Shown here: positions 58,741 through 64,000 of the stretch, in pieces
Layout of the letters: every line of letters starts with the position of its first letter
Numbering within the stretch: the stretch's first letter is position 1
Assembly (NCBI RefSeq): GCF_019703515.2
Contig: NC_059379.1
Span: 21,447,380-21,511,379 of the forward strand
DNA length: 64,000 bases
From: Myxocyprinus asiaticus
Lineage: Eukaryota > Chordata > Actinopteri > Cypriniformes > Catostomidae
Reading direction: 5' to 3'
Position numbers and translations under genes: made by a program
The notes under the pieces: generated by a model
Told to the model about the DNA's origin: nothing
The model's input: only the letters and a program-made list of their open reading frames with translations
The model's database searches: none

Positions 58741-59444
58741 AGTTCACGCAATTGTCATTCATAGAGCTAAAGCTGAAGCTGTAATAGAATGAGCAGTTGT
58801 ACTTTTTTATTTTCTGTGGTCCGTTGTCTCGAGCAGGAAACTTGAATTTTCCACAGTCCTCTTTATGTCTGCGCGTGCAGATGTAAACAGTCGACTGAGG
58901 TCAGAAATGTTGCAGTTCCGATCTGATCGTGTGTGATTGCATATGGTAAAATGAGCTTTGTTTGTTTTTTTAATCGAATATAAATTCGTCCTTTTTCAAC
59001 AAAGTGATATTGTAAAAATATTTTAGTAGTTCCATAGGTCAGAGTTACAAATGTTGTAGATGCTGGGACTCTTCCTGTTTTGTTCAAGAGCTTCCTACAT
59101 TAATAATTTCACTGTAGAAAATACAAAGAGGATTTCTTGAGGATTTACAACAAATATGCTATTGCTTGCAAAAATACCATAGTAACCAGAGTCTGCAAAA
59201 GAATACCATAGTTACAGTTACTGTGTTATCCAACACCATTAAATAAATTAAATGAATAATAATAAAAAATAAAAAAAAAATAATTCTGGTCAGATTTTGC
59301 AAGATCTTTTCACTGCTTGAAGGAAATTCCATATTAATCTATTCTGATTTTATAGTAACAACTGAAGTAATTTTGATATTTTGCTTACATTTTTAATTTG
59401 GTCTCTCCTTTCAGTGCATGTAGATCATTGGATGACATCTCAGC
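58741..59444 (+). other. eme1 5' UTR and first intron, inferred
   Basis: Between the shared promoter and the ATG at 59445. A possible first donor is CATATGGTAAAATG near 58941-58954, and an acceptor TCTCTCCTTTCAG ends near 59414. The transcript structure is a guess. Confidence 0.4.
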
Positions 59445-60224
59445 ATGACCTGCACCAGTAAACCTGGATTCCTCATAAGTGACAGTGACTCCAGTGATAC
59501 AGATGAGCTGCCTGTGTTTGATTTCTCACAGTCAAAACCCAAACAAGCCAACTTGGTGGTTTTAGAAAGTTCAGACTCAGAAATGCACCTGTTGCTGATC
59601 CAGTTTCATCAGAGGTTCATGTTCCTTCTAGAGCTGCTGGATGTGACGTCTTTATGGTTAGCAGTGACAGTGAGGAGGAAGAGGAGACCATGATTCCTTT
59701 AGCTGTAAGGCTAAAACAGAAACAGCACGGTCTGCCTAAAGCAGCCACTGGTGCAGGAAAGTACCAGGCTTCTAATGCGGTTTCTAAAGGATGTTCACGC
59801 CTCTTAGATGTTCCATCTATATAAGCTGCACATTATATCAACCCTGAGGCCCAGCCAGTAGAATATAACAATATCTTCAACACTGTAACAAGGAAGTGCA
59901 GCTGTGACTACGAAGCACAGCCTGCAGGGGAGAATGGCACTTACCTGTCCAAACGCAAGAAAACCCCAGCAGAATTGGAGGCTGCCAGACAGGAATCCCT
60001 GAGGGAGAGTCATGCGAGAGCATCAGCAGGTAGAGAAGGGGAGGCTGAGAATGGAGAAGAAAGCTCTTGCTGATGCTGTGAAAGCCCTAAAGCCAGAGGA
60101 GTGCATCAAACACATGGTGGTGACAGCTGACCCTGGTGGGTGGCAGTGTGACTCCAGTACTGTTATTTTCAGTGCTCTGTGCTCTTTCATAGTTTTCTTG
60201 AGTTGTTAAAAAAAACACTGGCAT

Positions 60225-60575
60225 TGACTCCAGTCAGGTCTCCTAAGCAACCAAATTGGCCTGGTTGCTAGGGAGGGTAGAGTCACATGGGGTAACCTCC
60301 TCGTGGTCGCGATTAGTGGTTCTCGCTCTCAATGGGGCGCGTGGTAAGCTGTGCATGGATCGCGGAGAGTAGCATGAGCCTCCACATGCTGTGGTTCTCC
60401 GCAGTATCATGCACAAGGAGCCATGTGATAAGATGCGTGGATTGACTGTATCAGAAGCGGAGGTAACTGAGACTTGTTCTCCGCCACCTGGATTGAGGTG
60501 AGTAACTGTACCACCACGAGGACCTACTAAGTAGTGGGAATTGGGCATTCCAAATTGGGGAGAAAAGGGGAGACG
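60225..60575 (+). repeat. tRNA-derived SINE, 5'-truncated, in eme1 intron
   Basis: The body matches the SINE at 9314 from GGTCTCCTAAGCAACCAAAT onward and ends CCAAATTGGGGAGAAAAGGG. The tRNA-like head is missing. A 9-bp duplication CACTGGCAT flanks it at 60216-60224 and 60576-60584. It sits between the exons ending at 60135 and starting at 60645. Confidence 0.92.
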
Positions 60576-60772
60576 CACTGGCATGAGATATTAAGCTGCT
60601 TTTGTGCAATGGATTATCAATGATTAACTGTCTCCTCCCCATAGGCCTGCTGCAGCTGGAATGTGGTGGCACTCTCCTGACTTCCCTGCACTCTGTGGGA
60701 TGCAGTTGTGCCATAGAGAAGCAGTCTCTTTCTTGCAGTGTCACCTGGGCTAGACGCTCACCCTGCCCTCAG

Positions 60773-61278
60773 GCATGTTTACCCCCAGCACATACACAAA
60801 TTATGAAGCCTTGTTCCTTTTGTAATTGGCTTTAAGGCCAGTGACAAAAATATAATGATAATGAAATATAATGAGTACTGGTATATAACTTAACAGTATT
60901 AATATACCCAAATAGGACACATACTGTATGTCACTGACACATCAATGCAGTGTGTTCATCTCAGTGTTTTTATCTCAGTAAAATAATGAAATGCAATGTT
61001 TTCCATTTTAATCTAGACAGTGTAATTTTTAGAGTGTTTGCTCATCTGCAACATGTCTCTTTTTGTTGTCATACATTCCGCATCTGTATTCACATGATTA
61101 AGATACAATGTAAGATCTAATGCAATAAACTAGATGCTTTAAATAAAACTTGATGCTTTCCAGCTGTGTCACTGTTGCACATTTCACAAATTTATCTGTG
61201 CCATCTTGTATCTGGTTAGAAATTAGTAATATCTAAAACTCCACATGGTTTTAGAATATTTGAATATTTTGTTTGCAG
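60773..61278. other. eme1 intron
   Basis: AT-rich, begins with GCATGT, so the donor after 60772 would be of the rare GC type. No other feature. Confidence 0.5.
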
Positions 61279-61365
61279 ACTGGTGAGGTGCTGTCCATTC
61301 CAAAGTCCCATACTGTAATCCAAGTTCCAGTGGATAACTTTGTGACTATGATTAACAACTACTGC

Positions 61366-62294
61366 AAATTAGGCACATTATATTCCAGCACTGCGTGATT
61401 TTTCTATAGGCCCAAGGCCCATTAAAACTACTTAATTATCCATTAGTAGGATAATTGTTTAATTTGCTGGTTATGCCCTTTTTGTATGGTATAGCATCTA
61501 AAGATGGAATTAAAAGAGGTTTGTGGCCGAAAGGGCTCAAGGAGTGTCAGAGCAATTGAAGGTAATGAATATAATTACAGCATCACCTCTCAATTATGTA
61601 AAAATTACCCATAAGCTCCTTAAAGTATGCAGTTGCTTAATCTTTGAGAAATGTTTGTCTTTAGAATTGAGGATTTTTTTTTTTTTTTTTTTTTTAATGT
61701 GAATAAAAACTTTTAAGACCTGGGTTTTCTGTTTTTAATGTAGAGGCAAAACAATGGTATGTCAACTGAAAGCAGTATATCTCTGACCTCCTGGACTCAG
61801 GAGCAGGAACCTAGACAGAACCCTCAGCCTAGATTTGATTGACATAGAGAAGTATTAAGTAAGCAATGCACCAAGAGTGTCAGACATTTATTTATTTTAA
61901 AATCGAAGACTTCATGTGAATCCTGTAACAAAAATTTAAGCTTCTGTGCACTTGCCTCATAGACTCCCATATATATATATATATATATTTTTTTTTTCTT
62001 TTTTTTTGGAGGGACGAATCAAAATAATTTTCTTTGTTATTCAACAGCATGTCACAGATGCTGTTGACAGAGCTTGAGTTGTATTTAACCTGGAATATTT
62101 CTCTTGGGTAACCTATGTTAAGATATTTAAAATGTTTGCTTATTTTCTAAAAATTGCAACAGTAATGGGTTTAAAAACCATCATAGAACAAACATATAAA
62201 ATACTGCATGCACTTTAGGCTTTATTTTTAATGGCTGACTAATGAAGAGTCTAATCTGATTACATTTATTTTTATAATAAATATTCCTTTGCAG
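61366..62294. other. eme1 intronic interval
   Basis: Poly-T near 61674-61694 and an (AT)n tract near 61971-61988. An expected EME1 exon with a VVDLEKYF-type motif was looked for and not seen. A right-half MITE (62005-62105) of the AATATTCCGGG family is present. Confidence 0.5.
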
Positions 62295-62973
62295 ATCGCA
62301 GAATTCAAAATGCCAGAAGAAATACTGTAAGGCAGTGCTGGGCGAGGACATGGGACTACAGGGAGGGCAGAAAAAGAGAAGAAAGAAAGATGATATCAAT
62401 CAGCTTCCTGAGGTCTCAAGAGTGCAGGTGGAGGAGGGAAGCTGAAGTACCTCATTGGCAGTCGAGTCAAATTTATGACTGCATATGCTTTTATACAGTG
62501 GTATGTGAGGTTGTCTGAGTTAGCTCTGTCTTTCACTCCCCTCACCTGTCCATCAGGCTTTGGTAGACCTGCAGCTGCACACTAGGGTGCAGGTCCGTTT
62601 CTACTCAACCTGGAAGAACTTCACTGATTATATTACCATGTCAACTAAAGCAGTAGCAGAGGCACCTTTCAAGTGAGTGGGAAGCCAGTGTTTATATAAG
62701 CCATATTTATCACTTTCCAACCAGCTGAGTCTTCAGCTATTGTGGTTCATTTTTTACTTTTGTGTATCGTTGTTCTCTCCCAGATGGGAGCGAGAGAAGA
62801 CGGGATTTACATTTTGTTTTGAGAGTGAGTGGGCAGGGGGTCAGAAGGTGGACTGCACAGGGAAAAGTCTTTTGCAGGTTTGGAAGAGGCAGATCCAGCA
62901 GTTGAACCGCGTCAGCCCTGATATGGCCATTGCTATACTCTGTGCCTTCCCCTCTCCTCAGCTTCTTGCTCAG

Positions 62974-63200
62974 GTAAACAAAACAAACAAACACAAACAA
63001 ATAATTCTGTTCTTAAAGTTTTCCCAAAAACAAAAATTCTGTCATCATTCAGTAAGTAAATGATGACAGGATTTAAATTTTTGTGCAAACTATGCATTTA
63101 ATTATGTCATTTCTAACAATAGTTACTCTTTTTCCTAACCTTACACTCTCATAATCTACTGACTGTGCACAAATGCACTTATGGCATATCATTGATTTAC
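62974..63200. other. eme1 intron start
   Basis: Begins with the donor GTAAAC; AT-rich, with no further exon before the next repeat. Confidence 0.5.
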
Positions 63201-63565
63201 ACTACCAGTCAAAAGTTTGGACACACTTAACTGAATTTATGTGTCATTATTTAAATTTTAATTTATTTTTTTATTTTTTTATTTTTTTTAACTAAATGCC
63301 TTTTTGTACACAAATATAATTTCTTTCTACATATACATTCCTGTACAAACCTAAAATTATAATTGACAATATTTAATTTTTTTAATCCATGAGTCGGACT
63401 GGATAGTGAAGCAGCCTACAAGTGAATAGCACACATGGGAACACCTTTAATATTGTTTAAAAAACATCCCAGGTGGCACCTCATGAAGTTGAGAGAATGC
63501 CCAGAGTGTGCAGAGCTGTAATTTAGGCAAAGGGTGGCTAATCTGAAGGATCTAAAATAAAAGGG
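63201..63565. mobile_element. Tc1-type MITE, right end missing
   Basis: ACTACCAGTCAAAAGTTTGG at 63201 is a left TIR of the same family as 7802. The interior around 63440-63560 (CAAAGGGTGGCTAATCTGAAG) matches the MITE part at 56102-56240. No right TIR was found. Confidence 0.6.
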
Positions 63566-64000
63566 GTCTTTTACACTGGCAGTGTCATCCAAAAAAGAAC
63601 ACGGTTCTCATTAAATATTGGTCATATGAAAGCTGTTTTGCGGACTGTGGTACAGAACCTGAGACAACCTGTAGGAGGTTGTCTGAGCTCGGTCGCAATG
63701 CAACTGTGGCATGGTTCGCTTTAGTGAGAAAGCAACCTATACTCTGGTCCACACTTGTTCAGGAAGTAAAAAAAAACTTGAGCATGCAACATTATCATTT
63801 GCACAAAACACACACACATGCATGAGTGGCAGAGGAACATAAACAGTGCTGCAAATACATTGCTCACAACCAGCTGTCTCCTCAAAAAAGATATAGTCGC
63901 CTGAGAATCAGATATTGTCGCCTTCTCCTGGACATGGATATCTGCTGAATTATGGCATGTTACACATAGAGGCACAAGTGGCGTTCACTCTGTTGTGACA
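63566..64000. other. No gene recognised
   Basis: Window end. A/C-rich simple runs, no coding signal. The last eme1 exon would be expected farther downstream. Confidence 0.45.

Larger units (their letters stand above)
59445..62973 (+). pseudogene. eme1: Crossover junction endonuclease EME1, damaged, 3' end outside window
   Basis: EME1 is the non-catalytic partner of MUS81 that helps cleave branched DNA during recombination and fork repair. The first coding part (59445 on) reads MTCTSKPGFLISDSDSSDTD with an acidic SDSE region. A 1-nt loss near 59581, a TAA near 59821 and another frame change near 60005 interrupt it. Later exons are recognisable: 60012-60135 (KGRLRMEKKALADAVKALKP), 60645-60772 (GGTLLTSLHSVGCSCAIEKQ), 61279-61365 (GEVLSIPKSHTVIQVPVDNF), 62295-62436 (LPEVSRVQVEE), 62557-62671 (ALVDLQLHTRVQVRFYSTWK) and 62784-62973 ([17 protein letters not shown]). 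The donor after 62436 reads GG instead of GT. The exon with the DLEKYF-like motif was not seen. The final helix-hairpin-helix exon lies beyond the window. A functional gene with sequence errors is possible. Confidence 0.8.

Overview
The window is vertebrate nuclear DNA, most probably from a cyprinid or related teleost fish. The inference rests on exon-intron genes with fish-like orthologues, IR/DR Tc1 transposons of the Sleeping Beauty type, a tRNA-headed SINE whose body ends in CCAAATTGGGGAGAAAAGGGG, DIRS and L2-like retroelements, and TTAA-flanked MITEs of a kind common in carp-like fishes. There is no prokaryotic operon structure, CRISPR array or phage module. Species and chromosome cannot be read from the sequence.

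Only three host genes can be supported. (1) On the minus strand, about 45.2 down to 14.4 kb, lies a long, badly damaged copy of polycystin-1 (pkd1). It has a post-lectin exon, a partial PKD-repeat exon, one giant exon of about 3.5 kb (36525-40047) carrying most PKD repeats, REJ-region exons (33.8-36.4 kb), exons for the cytoplasmic loop (18.1-19.4 kb) and the C-terminal exons (14.4-16.1 kb). It contains many in-frame stops and frameshifts, and the exons for the GPS/PLAT/transmembrane core are not found, so I call it a pseudogene. (2) mrpl27 (57241-58640, minus) is a complete four-exon gene for a 149-residue mitochondrial ribosomal protein L27 with clean splice sites. (3) eme1 (59445 to at least 62973, plus) is head-to-head with mrpl27 and leaves the window before its last exon; it shows frameshifts, a stop and a broken splice donor.

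The rest is dominated by transposons, often nested: 0.2-1.5 kb Tc1; 2.5-3.0 kb deleted Tc1; 7.8-11.4 kb Tc1 holding another Tc1, which holds a hAT-like element and a SINE; 25.5-27.6 kb Tc1-type MITE holding a Tc1; 28.6-32.2 kb Sleeping Beauty-type element holding a hAT-like element holding a Tc1; 40.2-41.4 kb Tc1 remnant; 49.0-51.3 kb decayed DIRS; 51.7-56.9 kb a row of Tc1, Sleeping Beauty-type, MITE plus L2-like LINE, and MITE. Palindromic TTAA MITEs, SINEs and microsatellites fill much of the remainder.

The host genes do not form a pathway. The contrast of one intact gene between two damaged neighbours, one of them very large, suggests a region losing genes (for instance a duplicate copy after genome duplication) or a poor assembly. 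No new enzymatic or defence system was seen; the most notable objects are the pkd1 relic and the nested transposon stratigraphy.
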